A stretch of 64,000 nucleotides of DNA, from contig CM041465.1 of NCBI GenBank assembly GCA_023213395.1, forward strand, positions 32,557,741-32,621,740, given 5' to 3'. The stretch is from Cycas panzhihuaensis (Eukaryota; Cycadophyta). Within the stretch, counting starts at the first letter, position 1. Each line of letters starts with the position of its first letter. A program made the position numbers and the translations under genes. The notes under the pieces are model-generated. The model did no database searches. It saw only the letters and a list, made by a program, of their open reading frames with translations, and was not told the origin of the DNA. Below, piece by piece: positions 12,151-24,294 of this stretch.

Positions 12151-12559
12151 GTTATTAAAACTAAAAATGATGGATGAGACCCATATAAAAGCCTATCAAA
12201 AGAACCTAGCCTAAAACAACTGATCCTAAGTAGCTCATAATCAATATTTAATACGAAGAAGCTTTTATATATGAGACAAAGTGATCAAGATTGAATATCT
12301 ACATGAAAAGTAACAAAAAAATGATTTCAAGTAGATAAGCCCTATTGGCTTCTTACATGATCTCCCTACTGAGATTGGTACACTTGTCAAGGAATCACTG
12401 GTAGTCTAGTCTAGGATATAGTCAACGTGCTTCATACACTTAGATCATCACGAATTTATTCACAATTCCATACCAATAGGTCATAGATTACACATAATAG
12501 CATAATAAACAATAATTATTCATCATTCAAGCCTCATAGTACACATAGAATTGTCAATT
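12151..12559. other. Unassigned sequence between two gypsy relics
   Basis: Probably the decayed integrase C-terminus and 3' end of gypsy-2. No motif can be recognised. Confidence 0.3.
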
Positions 12560-13280
12560 TCCACATAACTCTTTCTTTATTAAGCAATAATTCTTTATAC
12601 AATAGGTGCTAGAATATATTCCCTATACATTCCAGTCGTATACACTAGATTCTATTATATATATTCCCATAAGGTATGCATCCTGGAATTCATCTCATGT
12701 ACACTACTTCGTACCACTAAATATATGTACTAGCTATCGTACCACCATGTGTCTTGAATGCTCATCTCTCATTGCTAGAATGGTCCTTGCAGGTTCCCTT
12801 AAATGTGCCTTCTTGGTGTCCTTTCGTTAAAGAGTTATGACTCCTTATCATAACCATACCCTTTTATTCATGTATGTACCTTTTTATTAATCACTAATTA
12901 ATTACCTTAACTATTGTCTTTTCCATTTGTACATCTATATGTACATCCTTGGGTGACGATGTCATTATCCAAGGTATCCACTGGTCTAGTTCTATTGTGT
13001 GTACCCTTACTATTTGCTTGTGTACCACAAATGGTATGTGTTCTGTATTACATACCTATTTAGGTATGCACCTATCATATGTACCTAGAATGTTAATTTC
13101 TTCCACTTTCCACAACATACATACCTTCGTGTGGTCTGTACCTATACTTCAATGATTATATAGCCTACCTCTATTGTCCACATAGCCTGGTGTGTCAAAA
13201 TATATGTTAACATCTATCTCATGTCAACATGATTGGGTTGAGCATCCTTTCTTAATAAATTTTTTTAAAATTTGGAGTAT
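12560..13280 (-). repeat. Candidate 3' LTR of gypsy-3
   Basis: Placed here because a strong polypurine tract (13281-13300 on the minus strand) immediately precedes it and no coding sequence is present. It is rich in short gtac/gtat phrases. The 5' LTR is missing, so neither terminus could be confirmed by comparison. Confidence 0.35.
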
Positions 13281-13300
13281 TCCTCCCCCTCTCTATCTCA
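13281..13300 (-). other. Polypurine tract of gypsy-3
   Basis: The minus strand reads GATAGAGAGGGGGAGGAA, an uninterrupted purine tract apart from one T, at the junction between the last ORF and the presumed 3' LTR. Such tracts prime plus-strand DNA synthesis. Confidence 0.55.
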
Positions 13301-14403
13301 GGGCTGCTCCTACTACCCCTTCCCCACTGGTGGATCTTTTGTGGCCAAGATTTCTTCATTAATTTGGGTAAAGATTGCTATTATTGAATCCTTTTCTTTA
13401 ACTTTTTCTTTAAGGGAAGCTATTTCTGCTTTGTACCCTTCTTCCATTTCCTTGATCAATTAAACTATTTGATAAGATTTGTCATCTGTTGGAGGAGGTT
13501 TTGATGTTTCTCTTGTCTCCATTACAAGAGGGAATTCGACGCATTCTTCAAGTGAGGGCTCTATTTCTTTCTCATCCTCAGGTTCTTCCTTGTCCTTTCT
13601 CCTTTTACTGCTTTTCTAGATCGTCTGCTTGGCATAGTGTGGAATAGGCATCCCAAGAGTTTGTTGTAGCCATTTGAGAACTTTTGTCATCTCCTTTTGT
13701 ATTCTTTTCTTTAGTTCTTTATCCTAAGTGGTCTCTGAAAATTTAGTCACCCATTATTTTAAAAGTAGTTCATTTAGAGGAATGGCGATTTTTAAAAGTT
13801 GTACACCTAGACATTGGTAAAATAGAATAGCTAATAATGAGGAGGGATGACAGAATAGGTGTGTCATTACTTTCTGAATATATTGCACCATATTTACTAC
13901 CAAGAATTCTGACCAATTGAGTTTTTCTCCATCCCAAATCTTCAATAATATTGGCATCATTCCCCTGGAATGTATATGTACTTCATTTTTTATAAGAATC
14001 TTGAATTTATAACTTTGGCCACTTATTATAATCTAGCATCTTTTATATCTACCACCTGAATTCCTCTCGATGTTAATTGAGTATTTTCCTGGAAAATCTC
14101 CTTCAACTAGGTCTCATGGTCCACTTCTAATCTTTTGGTAGCTATGGGGACTTCCCCCTTATTTGGGAGTCTTGTCAGTAGATGAATTATCTCTGCATCT
14201 AGCTTCACTTTTTTTAAATCCTTTTTAAGTTCCAATAAAATATTCTCGATGAGTTCTTGGTCAAAATAGAGAGGGTTATAGTATATATATTTACCCCATT
14301 CTACCTGTTTGACTTTAGCCCTGAATTATGAAGGTAATCCTTCTAGCTCCTTCCTAAGCTTAGGCAGGAAGGTTTCTTGGCATCCTACTATCTGCATGGT
14401 CAT
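13290..14403 (-). pseudogene. Additional ORF after integrase of gypsy-3
   Basis: A decayed open frame of ~370 codons lies on the minus strand between the integrase and the 3' LTR. The first part begins at an ATG (14401-14403) with QIVGCQETFLPKLRKELEG and continues through ELIENILLELKKDLKKVKLD. A frameshift at ~13965 leads into the second part, with LNWSEFLVVNMVQYIQKV, then KELKKRIQKEMTKVLKWLQQ, a KRRKDKEEPEDEKE basic/acidic block, and EMEEGYKAEIASLKEKVKEK. Charged heptad-like stretches suggest coiled coils. I do not recognise a family with certainty. The middle part is weakly reminiscent of the plant-transposon domain found in Athila-type extra ORFs. There is no membrane segment to support an envelope role. 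About ten stops, mostly at former Gln codons, break it. Confidence 0.55.
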
Positions 14404-14639
14404 TGGCTATGGGATTCCCAGAAGTAGAACTGTAATAACTAAGAAATACAAATGCGAACCCTATGTGTATACCTTTTTTAGAATGGTTAACTATTTTTGA
14501 AATTATTCTTCAAAATTTGTATTGAATCTTTACTCCATTGGTCTCTTAGATCATAAGGATTCCTTCAGCCATTTGTTACTATGAATTCAGCTTGAATTAC
14601 CCTCCTTTTTCCGTTGTGTACCATGTGGGAATGTTTGCA

Positions 14640-14865
14640 GGTATGTATTATATACTTTTATCTTATTCAACCTTTTGTTCTATGCATACTTGACAACATA
14701 CTTTTAGGTATGTATAGTGTAATTTGGTTTACTTATTCACTTTTCTCACTATGCATACCTGGTAGCATATGTTTTTTGTATGTATTGTATATTTTGGCTT
14801 ACTTTCTTATATTTTTTACATTATGCATACCTAGTAACATACTTTTATGTTATGTATAGTGTATT
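14640..14865. repeat. ~70-bp tandem repeat, about three copies
   Basis: The phrase tatgcatac recurs at 14681, 14750 and 14822 (spacings 69 and 72), each followed by a variable c/t-rich stretch and gtatgta. It lies in the spacer between the integrase and the extra ORF of gypsy-3. Confidence 0.75.
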
Positions 14866-15129
14866 TTATTGGTACATGTATAAAAAATCTAAAACTTTTG
14901 ACAAAATTTCTCTTCATTCCTAGTTTTTCTTGTTGTAGTATATCCTTCCCTTTCATGATTTGCCCTATTGCTCATGTATGTGATATGAGTTACAGTTCTT
15001 TTTTTCTTGTTTTTTGATTTTTTTGTAATTTTATGTTTCCATATTGAACTAGATTATATTTTGATATCAAGGCGGTCTGATTCACCTCAGCTTCATGCAA
15101 CACGTTATGATATAACCAACTCATCCAAC

Positions 15130-16320
15130 TAGTAATTCCTTCTAATTGATGGATGGTTTTAGTCAGCTACCATTCACTCAGGTTGGTAGTAATGGTCCAT
15201 CAATTTCTCATAGTTATACTGACCCATTTTCAAAGATTTATTTTATGATATAGGGTCCTAACCATCTCATCTTGAGCTTTTCGGGGTGCATTTTAAACTT
15301 GCTATCGTGGAGAAGGACTTGGTTACCTTCTTTAAACTATGGCTTGCATAGATGCCAATTGTGTTATGCCTTCTATCATCGTTTCTCTATGCTTTGTAAC
15401 CATTTGGCCATACACCTATTTTCTTCCAGTCCTACTAACTCTTCCAATCTCTGCCATAAGGAGTGGAAGTCATCCAATCGATACTACATAGTGGTTCTTA
15501 ATCTTAGTATATCAAACTCCATAGACTGGCCTCTATTCCATAGGCCTTGTCAATTTCTTGTGTGTTATTATGAAGGCCCATAGTACTGATGGGAGTTTCT
15601 TGACCTAATTGAATCTCCCCATGTCATAATTTTTCCATAAGCAATTCTCAATAATCTTATTTGCACTTTCCACTTGCTCGTTTGCCCTTAGGTAATATGG
15701 CGTGGATTTCTCATGGCTTATCATGAAGGTCGACATTAATATCTCTATGGTTTGATTGAGGAAATTGACCTCTTGATCACTTACAATTTCTAATGGGCAT
15801 CCAAATCATGTAACAATAACTTCATATAAGAATTGTACCATACTTTCTAAGTCTGCTTTCCTTAATGCTCTTGATTCCATCCATTTTGTTATGTAGTTAG
15901 TTGCCACTAGGATACATTGAGCTTGAGATCATCTAGAGGCTAGTTTGATCAGTTCGACGAAATCGAGTCCCCATTTCTCGAATGGTGCCAAGGATATGAT
16001 TAGGTGTAGGGATTGGAAATCTTGCTGATTAAGTTTCCTAACCCTTTGGTAATAATCACATGCTTGAATCCATTTTCTCACATCCTCAAACATCGATGGC
16101 CACCAAAATCTTGACATTAAGTTCCTTCTCCATGTTGTCAACTTCACCATATATCCTCCTACCACATCTTCATGCACTTCAGCCATAATTTGGTTGACCT
16201 CATATGGATTGATGCATCGATGTAGTACCTCATCCAGTCCTAATTTGTATGATTCCCCTTTGATTAATTGATGTATTTCTACTTTTCTCACAAAATTTTG
16301 TCATTTCATGTGATCTAATT
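15130..16320 (-). pseudogene. Ty3/gypsy integrase (gypsy-3)
   Basis: The minus strand carries the zinc-binding domain (about 16290-16040), with RFWWPSMFEDVRKWIQACDYYQRV. The last HHCC cysteine is changed to Tyr. LAPFEKWGLDFVELIK follows, then the core with TNYITKW, IVSDQEVNFLNQ and QVESANKIIENC, so the D, D and E positions are all present as D, D and E. The C-terminal part past ~15550 is scrambled. Several stops remain, so it is non-functional. Confidence 0.8.
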
Positions 16321-17960
16321 CTAGTAGTACTTCTATTGCTAAGTACTTCAGTATTCCCTCATACCAATCTGTCGGTATGCCTCTACACTAAATAATGCTA
16401 CATCAAGAAAGTCGTCTGGCACCCATGTAGCCTTTTCTCCATTTATAATCCTTGATAATTGATTTGGTATAATATGAGATTTCTCAGGTTTCACAATGAT
16501 TTTAAATGATAATTCTTGAAATAATATTAGCCACCTCCTAATCTGTCCCTTTATTATTGGTTTATTCATTAGGTATATAAGTGTTTGATGGTCAATGAAA
16601 AATAGCAATGGGTTTGATAATAGATAATATCAGAATTTTTGCAATGTATATACCATTCTGAGTATTTCTCTTTCCATTATGGCATAATTTTGTTCCACTT
16701 TTGTAAGTTTTTGACATGTAAAATATATCAGATAGTCCACCTTCTCATCACTTGGTTGTTCTAAAACACATGCAATGGCATACTGTGAGGCATCGACATG
16801 TACATGGAAGATTTTCTTTTAATCAAGAAATCATAGTATAGGTGTTGATATTATAGCCCTTTTTAATACTTTGAATGCTTGCTGTTGTTCTTCACTCCAT
16901 TCCTATTCAACATCCTTCTTTAATAGTTCCTCAAGGGGTCTCGATATACATGCGTACCCCCTAATGAATTTTCTATGATATCTGGTTAGCCCCAAGAATC
17001 CTTTTAATTGTCTCCTCGTGAGTGGTACTAGAAAATGTAGGATTGCAAATACCTTAGCTGAGTTTGTTAGCAATCCTTCCTTACTCACTATATGGCCCAA
17101 TAGGTTTCCAAATGGTACAAGAAAGGTAATCTTTTCTAGGTTCAAATATAGCTTATTTTCTTGACATGTTTGTAACATTTTCCTAAGATTCTCCATATGA
17201 TTTTTTATATAACTGTACAATGTCTAATCATCCAAAAATACTGCCACCTTTTCACTAATCATTTTATGAAATATATTGATTACTATTCTCTAAAATGTGG
17301 TTGGAGTATTTATAAGACTGAACGACATCACTATGTAGGCATACATTTCCCATTCTATTACAAACGTGGTTTTTGCTTGGTCTTTAGGGCAATCTACACC
17401 TGGTTATATCCATTAAATCTATAAGTGAAGGAATATATTCCTCCCATGTCTTCTAAAATATCTTTTATAAAGGGTAATAGAAAGGGATCCTTCTTCGTCA
17501 CCTTGTTTAGTTATCTATAATCCATTCATATGTGTATCTTTCCATTCTTTTTTGGAACTGCTACTATAGGGCTTCACCTAGTTATTGTAGTTGATTTCAT
17601 AAATATATCCTACCTCTAACATTTTATCCAATTTCACTTTTACTTTTTCTTTATAATTAGGGTTCATTTGGTATGGTCTCTATTTTATCGACTTGTCTCC
17701 TTCAATCAAGTCAATATGGTGTATTCCAACCTCCAAGGGAATACCTTTCAAATCCATATATGACCACACAAATACGTCACTAAACTCTTCAAATAGTTGT
17801 TGGGCTTTTGCTATCATTTGGTCATCCCAGTAATCTCCAATCCAAATTATTTTTGGTACCTCCTTACTTCCCACATTAATTCTAATTGTTTTAAGCTTGG
17901 TTGTTTCGATATCATTTTTGTCTCATATTTTATGAGTGGGGGTGTCTTCTATTTCTATTT
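16321..17960 (-). pseudogene. Ty3/gypsy reverse transcriptase-RNase H (gypsy-3)
   Basis: Reading the minus strand, the RT begins near 17874 with IIWIGDYWDDQMIAKAQQ and FSDVFVWSYMDLKGIP. It passes a damaged central part (17680-17240) whose catalytic box reads AVFLDD instead of YxDD. It continues with FLVPFGNLLGHIVSKEGLL, LKGFLGLTRYHRKFIRGY and RPLEELLKKDV. RNase H follows with HVHVDASQYAIACVLEQ and, at 16608-16348, LFFIDHQTLIYLMNKP and IRRWLILFQELSF. The order PR-RT-RH-IN identifies a Ty3/gypsy element. Stops and frameshifts separate the pieces. Confidence 0.85.
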
Positions 17961-18624
17961 CCCTAAAATTAATCTCGGTGAACTCCATAGGATAACTAGG
18001 AATTTCTTCTTTTCCTTCATCTTCTGATTCTTCCTTCTCCTTGTGTACTGATGCTATAGCTCCTTGTTCTAGGTTTATACTTAATCTCCTAATACCCCTA
18101 AGTATCTTATCAATGTTCTTATCTTCTCATGAATGTGAAAAAGTTTTTACAAAAGATTTTTTAATGTTTCCCTAAGTTACATCTTGGTTCTATTCTTTCC
18201 CTATGAACCAATCCCTTGCCACCTGACCTAAGATGTGGTAAAAGAGATTACTCCATGTTTTCTATGGTATACTTAAGGATATCCACTATTTCTTACATTT
18301 TTGAATATATTTATTAGGACATTTTCCTACATGGAATAATGGAATGTTTAATTATTTGGGGTGGTCGAATCATGTTCTAAATGTAGCTTGTAATTCCTTC
18401 CATCCCTAGAGGGTAGCTTGGTGGACTAAGTAACAATAGCTAGGTATATTAAGAGTAGAGGGGTTTAGGTCTAGGGTCAAGTCATTATTAGTTTTCATAT
18501 TATTTTCTATGATATTGTTAGTTACCATATACTCAAAATATTTTGAATTATTATTAATGTCATCAGTTACATATTTAGATAGTAAATTACATCTATAAGA
18601 AGGAGAATTAACTTCATAAGCATC

Positions 18625-19239
18625 CTATAACCAATAGTCTACAAATTTCATCCCATTTTCATCATTTAAAGAATTATAGATTTCTTCGAAGTAGGTTGGT
18701 TCTATCTCTTGAAGTTTGATCACTTTGGTTGGTTCTTTGGCCATATGGTATACATTTACTTCATCAAATAAAGATGTCATTTCTTCACTCGTAATGGTTG
18801 TACTTGAACTATCATCTAGTATTACTTCATTCAAATTCTTTCCCAGCAACAAAAGTACCACTTCATTCCCTCCATTTGATAATGTGAAAGTTATACCTCT
18901 CCAACTTTGAAGACACTGTATTTTGTACAACCAAGGTCTCCCTAATAAGGCTAAATTGGGTGTTGTACCTTTCTCTATTTCCATAATCATGAAATCAATT
19001 CTAACGGAAATTCTTGACACATCCACCTTGATTTTGGAAAGTTTCCCCACAGGTCTTACTAACAATTCATTTGCCAACTTTAGTGGATAAGTAGCTACTT
19101 CTGGATTTGGGCTCCCCAACTTCTGCCATATCAAGGTTGGTAATACATTTACAATAGCTCCTCCATCCATGATTACCCTTAAGAATTTTTCTCTCAATAC
19201 AATGATTGTTATCATTGGGTCCATGTTGAAGGATGGCAT
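18625..19239 (-). pseudogene. Retropepsin-like protease (gypsy-3)
   Basis: A 204-codon open frame on the minus strand encodes an aspartic protease of the plant gypsy type. The flap side begins VLREKFLRVIMDGGAIVNVLP. The catalytic motif is DGG rather than DTG/DSG, a form known in several plant gypsy lineages. TPNLALLGRPWL later in the frame matches the conserved second hydrophobic strand. The frame is one of the longest left in the window, but the neighbouring gag and RT are broken. Confidence 0.75.
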
Positions 19240-19699
19240 TACTTTCTTTAAACTCTTGGTAATTTCTTATAATTGTAGTATTCCTTATTTTATCTAATCT
19301 ATTACTTGACATAAGGGGATTATTAGTTGTAATTGTTTGATTAGGATTTCCATTAATAATAATATCTACGAAATATCTGCTACTAATAACCCCTTAAATA
19401 ATTCCTCTATTTGTACCATTTGAGGTTGCGTTTTTTGTTCCTCTGGTACTTTCTCTTTCTTCTTTTATCTATTTTTTCTTACGTATATCTGTTTAGTTTT
19501 TGGTTTGCCTATTAGTAGCATGATCTCACTTTGGGCTAACTCTTCTAATACTTTCTTTGCTTGTTTGAATCTATTTATTTCAGTTTGTAGGTTTGGGTAC
19601 CCCTCATCCATGTTCTCTTTTTTATTCTTTTGGAGTTTTACATTTTTACTGTTCTCTAAAATGATAGTCATTAGATTGGTTACTTTCACTTTCCCTTTG

Positions 19700-20110
19700 C
19701 AATCCTTTATTTTATGCTTGCTTGGCCCATAGTTGTTGCATATGAATGATTTGTGTTAATACTCTTATTTAGTTGGGCATTCCAATTTCCAATGCCTAAA
19801 TTATACATATATCAGACATCTCCCCATTGGTTGCCTTTTCTTTGAGAATTCCTGTGTGCTTCTTATTATGTATATATTTTGAGGTAGGTTGCCTCCTCTT
19901 CCCCTACCTCATCCTCTGTAAGCCCTTCCTCTAAGGTTGTAAAAACATTCCTTGGTTGTGTGACTATCCATATCACATATATGGTACCATTTATCCATTT
20001 AGTACATTGCACTATTTTTCAAATTAATTTCATATTCCTTTGTTGTGTGTGAACTTTCTTCGCAGATATGGCACCATTTCTCAACTTTAAACTACCAATA
20101 CTTCTCTTTC
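19700..20110 (-). pseudogene. Zinc-knuckle region of gypsy-3 gag
   Basis: Two adjacent CCHC-like knuckles are readable on the minus strand: CHICEESSHTTKEY, in which the last Cys is Tyr, and YHICDMDSHTTKEC, in which the first Cys is Tyr. Knuckles of the form CX2CX4HX4C bind the element RNA in the nucleocapsid. A glycine/arginine-rich stretch follows. Stops interrupt the frame. Confidence 0.6.
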
Positions 20111-20331
20111 TTTACTACTTCCTCTTCTTTGTTGTTTCTTATCTTAAGTCTTACTACTTCCCTTCTCAGAGCTTCCACTTCTAACTCTTCTTTTGAGATT
20201 CCCACATGACAAAAGGGTCAATTATGCTAGTTTTTCTTCATTTCCTTTATTTCTTCTTATAATCTTAGTAAAAGGGGATCATGCCCTATGGCTTAGGCAT
20301 CCATCTCTACTTCAAAATCCAGTGCCAACTC

Positions 20332-21325
20332 CTAGGTATTTTTGAATGATTTTAGTGGATGTGCATGCATCATAGATCTTATCTTTTTATATAATCCTCT
20401 GACAAAATAATTCTTCATGTTGTGATCTATCACTATTTCATTGATCATATTAGTAGTGATGATTTTTATACGATTGATGTAAGCTAGTACCGATTCGCCT
20501 AGTCTCTGCTTTATTTCCCTTAGGGTGATTTCCATAGCTTTGTTACTTTAGAATTTCTGAAACCTTTCCTCAAAGGACTTCTTTATATTGGCCCATGTTT
20601 CTTTCTTATTCAATTCTTTATACCATGCTAATGGTACTCCCCTCAGTGTGCAAGCAAATCTTGCCTTTATTTCATCCTCATCTCTAATTTTATTTACACC
20701 GATCAAGTTATGGAACAGATATACATACTGTGTTACATTTGAGGTGTCATTAAAGATCAGTTTACCAAAATCCCTAAAGTCATCCATCTTAGGTGACTGC
20801 ACCGGAGTCCCACCCAGTGGTGATCCTTCTCCTCTTACCTCCTTAAAGGATTTTACTTCTTCTTCTCCACCCTTCACTTTAGGTGGTGTATGTGGGGTGC
20901 TTAATGCAATGCTATCCCTTCCAAATAGGGGGTTCTTGAATGGTATCTTTAGATGTATAAGCTCTCGCACACATGGCACTTGTACTATCAATGGTGTGAC
21001 CATTATATATGATTACCTAAATCCCTTGCCTAACGAATCTTAAAAAAGGTACCTTGTTAATTTATTTTTCCAATATTCCAAGGGACCTTCCTCTACCTTC
21101 TTCTTGTTATCACTTAGGTCCTTCAGGGTATCATCCACAGGTGTATTCTCATCCTTCTTTAGGGCATCGTTATGTTCCTCATTTACTTTTGGTTTTTCCT
21201 CCTCCTCTAGGCTTAAAAGGTCATACTTGATTAGGGTAGGTGTTAATACAATTTGCTCATCATTATGTCCCTCTCCTTGCTCTTGAGGTGTCTGGGCTCC
21301 CTTTGCCTCAGATTCTTTAACAGAC
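20332..21325 (-). pseudogene. gag: gag of gypsy-3, N-terminal and capsid part
   Basis: Two open frames joined by a stop: 21003-20548 and 20535-20332. The capsid core includes DFGKLIFNDTSNVTQYVYLF, ARFACTLRGVPLAWYKELN and then EITLREIKQRLGESVLAYIN. This is the Retrotrans_gag domain. Upstream, to ~21325, a Glu/Lys-rich N-terminal region is readable. No 5' leader or LTR follows: at ~21330 the sequence switches to a plus-strand chromovirus, so the element is truncated at its 5' end. Confidence 0.75.
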
Positions 21326-21340
21326 TATCATACTGATATC

Positions 21341-24083
21341 TTTATTCCTCCTCCAACCTAAATCATTAGCCCACATCATATGGAGAGGCTCATTAAAAAG
21401 TGTGATACATGAATCATTACCAAATATTATGCTTTGGAAGTTCAAGAACTTCTAACTAAAGGGGACATTCTCCAAGATGATGGTATACCAAATGACTTAA
21501 AATTGGTACTTCCCTACCATAATCAGGTCTTTCATAATATTCCTCAAGGTCTTCCCCCAGTACGTAACCAAGATCATAGCATTGACTTGGTAGCTAGAAG
21601 AAATCCTCCTTGTATTTGACCATACCGATATCCCTACTAGCAAAAGAATGAAATTAAATGACTATTTCAAGAACTCATTAATGTTGGTACTATTAGGGAA
21701 AGTAAAAGTACTTTTTCTGCCCTAGTGATTTTAGTAAGAAAAATTGATGGCTTATTTTGCATATGTGTAGACTACCACGAGCTCAATAAGATAACCATCA
21801 AGGATAAATTTTCTATACCATTCATCAATGAACTCTTGGGTGAACTCCATGGAATAACATTCTTCACATCATTGGACTTGCAGTTAGGATACCATTAAAT
21901 TAGGATCAAGGCAAAGGATGTTCATAAAACTATATTTTATACACATAAAGGACATTATAAATTTTTAGTCATTCCATTTGGCTTAACTAATTCCCCATCT
22001 ACCTTTCAAGGACTCATGAATAAACTCTTTTGACCTTACTTAAGGAAGTTCATGTTAGTCTTTTTTGATGACATTCTGATCTTCATTCATACATTGGAAG
22101 ACCATCTTCGGCATGTTGATAAGGCATTATAGGTTCTTGCAGATAACCAACTTTATGCAAAAAACTAAAATGTTAATTTGGGCAAATAGAAATAGAATAT
22201 TTAGGCCATGTTATCTCTCAAGAAGGAGTCAAGGTAAATCCTAAGAAAATTATAGTTATCACAAACTAGCTTAAACCTAAAAACATCAGGGACCTTCATG
22301 GATTCTTAGGAATCATAGGGTATTATCAAAAGTTTATTCAGGGCTATGCAAGGGTTACTTCCCCTTTAATCAACTTGTTAAAATAGGATTCCTTTCATTG
22401 GAATGATAAGGCCTTTGAATCATTTGAACACCTAAAGGTGGCTTTAACTATCATACTAGTCCTTGCAATACCAGACTTTATAAAGATGTTCACAATTGAA
22501 TGTGATACATCAGGGCAAGGCATTGGAGTAGTCTTAACAAAGAAGGGAAACCTTTAGCCTTTGAAAGTTGTCAACTTATACCTAAGGAACAAGTCAAATC
22601 CACCTATGAGAAGAAGACATTAGCAATTCTCTATGTAGTTAGGAAATTGTGATAATATTTATTGGGAACATATTTTTAAATTAAAATAGACCATGATAGC
22701 TTAAAATATTTTCTAGTTCAAAGTATGTCATCTGAGAAACAACAAAAATGGGTCACCAAAATGCAAGATTTTGACTTTGAAATCATATATAAAAAAGACA
22801 AGGATAATATAGTTTTTGATGCTTTATCTCATAAGGAAGAAGGCTTTGCACTATGTTCTATTACCATAGTCAACCCCTATTGGATAACAGTTGCTAAGGA
22901 AGAATGGGATCAGGACCCCTTTACAAAGCAAATCATTCAAGACCTTCAAGATGGAGCAGGGAATTCAACCTATTATATATGGTCTACAAATATTCTCTAC
23001 TATAAGAATCAGATATATATATGCCCTCACTCTAGCCTTAAGGAGCAAATTTTATATGATGCACATGCCTCTCCAATAGTAGGTCACTCAAGGTTCCTAT
23101 GGACATACCACTACTTAAAATAATCTTTCTTTTAGAAGGGAAAAAAAGGAGATATAAAGAGATATGTTTCCTCGTGAAATTTGTTAAGAACATAAGATAG
23201 AAATAGTCAAGTCTCTAGGATCACTGTAACCCCTTCCCATACCAAATCAATGATGGGAAGAAATTTTTATGGACTTCATCGTGGATCTGCCTAAGTCAGA
23301 AGGAAAATATGTTATACTAGTGATTATTGATAGGCTAATCAAATATGATTATTTTGTGGCATTCAAGCCACATATAAGGCAAAGTAAATTGTTGAGATCT
23401 TTTTAAAGGATATACACATATTGCATGGCATGCCCAAATGCATAGTTAGTGATCAGGACCCCAAGTTTACCAACAACTTCTAGATGGAACTCTTCCATCT
23501 ACTTGGTACTAAACTAATAATGAGATCATCCTACCATCTACTAATAGATGGTTAAGCTAAGGTGGTTAATAAGTACCTGGAAGGATACCTTCATTGTTAT
23601 GCTTCAGATAAGCAGGGCCAGTGGCATCATTGCCTTCCTTTAGCAGAATGGTGTTATAATACAACCTATCATGCATTAGTAAGAATGGCTCTATTCTAAG
23701 TATTATATGGCTATGAACCACCCACACTTAAGAATTATTCCATATCAGTTATAAGATTCAAGTAATTGAGTACCACATCCAACAAATAACACAGATTCTT
23801 AAGTTGCTCAAGGAAAATCTAAACCTTGCACAAAATCAAATGAAACAATAGGTAGATAAAGGGTGAAGTAAATGAGCATTTCAACCAGATGACTAGGTAT
23901 ACTTACAGTTGTAACCTTACAAGTAGGCATCTCTTAAATGGGATGGGTAACATAAATTACAACCTCAATTTTATAGGCCTTATAAAATTCTCAAGAAGAT
24001 TAGTGAAGGTACATATGCCTTGGACCCACCACCAACATCAAGGATCCATAATGTCTTTTATGTTTCATGTCTCAAGAGGGTAA
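21341..24083 (+). mobile_element. Chromovirus pol, 5' part
   Basis: Plus-strand Ty3/gypsy pol. The RT region (about 21600-22150) has INVGTIRESKSTFSALVI, CVDYHELNKITIKDKFSIP and the catalytic FFDDIL near 22058. RNase H is fragmentary (22400-22800), ending FEIIYKKDKDNIVFDALSH. Integrase follows (22800-23760), with AHASPIVGHSR, CIVSDQDPKFTNNF and LPLAEWCYNTTYHALVRMAL, the chromovirus signature. It ends with NVFYVSCLKR-like sequence near 24060. Gag, protease and 5' LTR are missing. The chromodomain and 3' LTR resume at 29283 after the inserted copia-A. Confidence 0.85.
24050..24083 (+). repeat. Left 34-bp flanking repeat of copia-A
   Basis: This segment, starting aatgtcttttatgtttcatg, recurs with two substitutions at 29249-29282, immediately on the other side of copia-A. 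It belongs to the chromovirus coding sequence. Confidence 0.85.
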
Positions 24084-24287
24084 TGTTAACTTGAATCAAG
24101 GAGACAAAAGGATGATAAGAGAACTCAATGATCTTTATTGCGAGGATGTTCTTCTTAAATACATAATTATACTTGTTACCATTATAACATGATGTGTATC
24201 CAACCTTTGAGGATATAACACACATCACAATTACATGTATAGGTTATATAATTAATGATTATTTAGATAAAACATTACCTCCTAACA
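24084..24287 (-). repeat. 3' LTR of copia-A
   Basis: It reads TGTTAGGAGG..GTTAACA on the minus strand. Just inside lies the purine-rich AATAGAGGG, the presumed polypurine tract. It aligns with 29049-29248. Confidence 0.85.
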
Positions 24288-24294
24288 CCCTCTA

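Noticed and set aside
13290-14403. Envelope gene of gypsy-3
   Set aside because: No signal peptide, membrane span or cysteine pattern is visible; only position recalls env-like ORFs.
20588-21043. 151-codon plus-strand ORF
   Set aside because: Antisense shadow of the gypsy-3 gag.
21341-24083. Endogenous plant pararetrovirus (caulimovirid)
   Set aside because: RT is followed by an integrase and a chromodomain and the element has an LTR, so it is a Ty3/gypsy chromovirus. No movement or coat protein motifs were seen.
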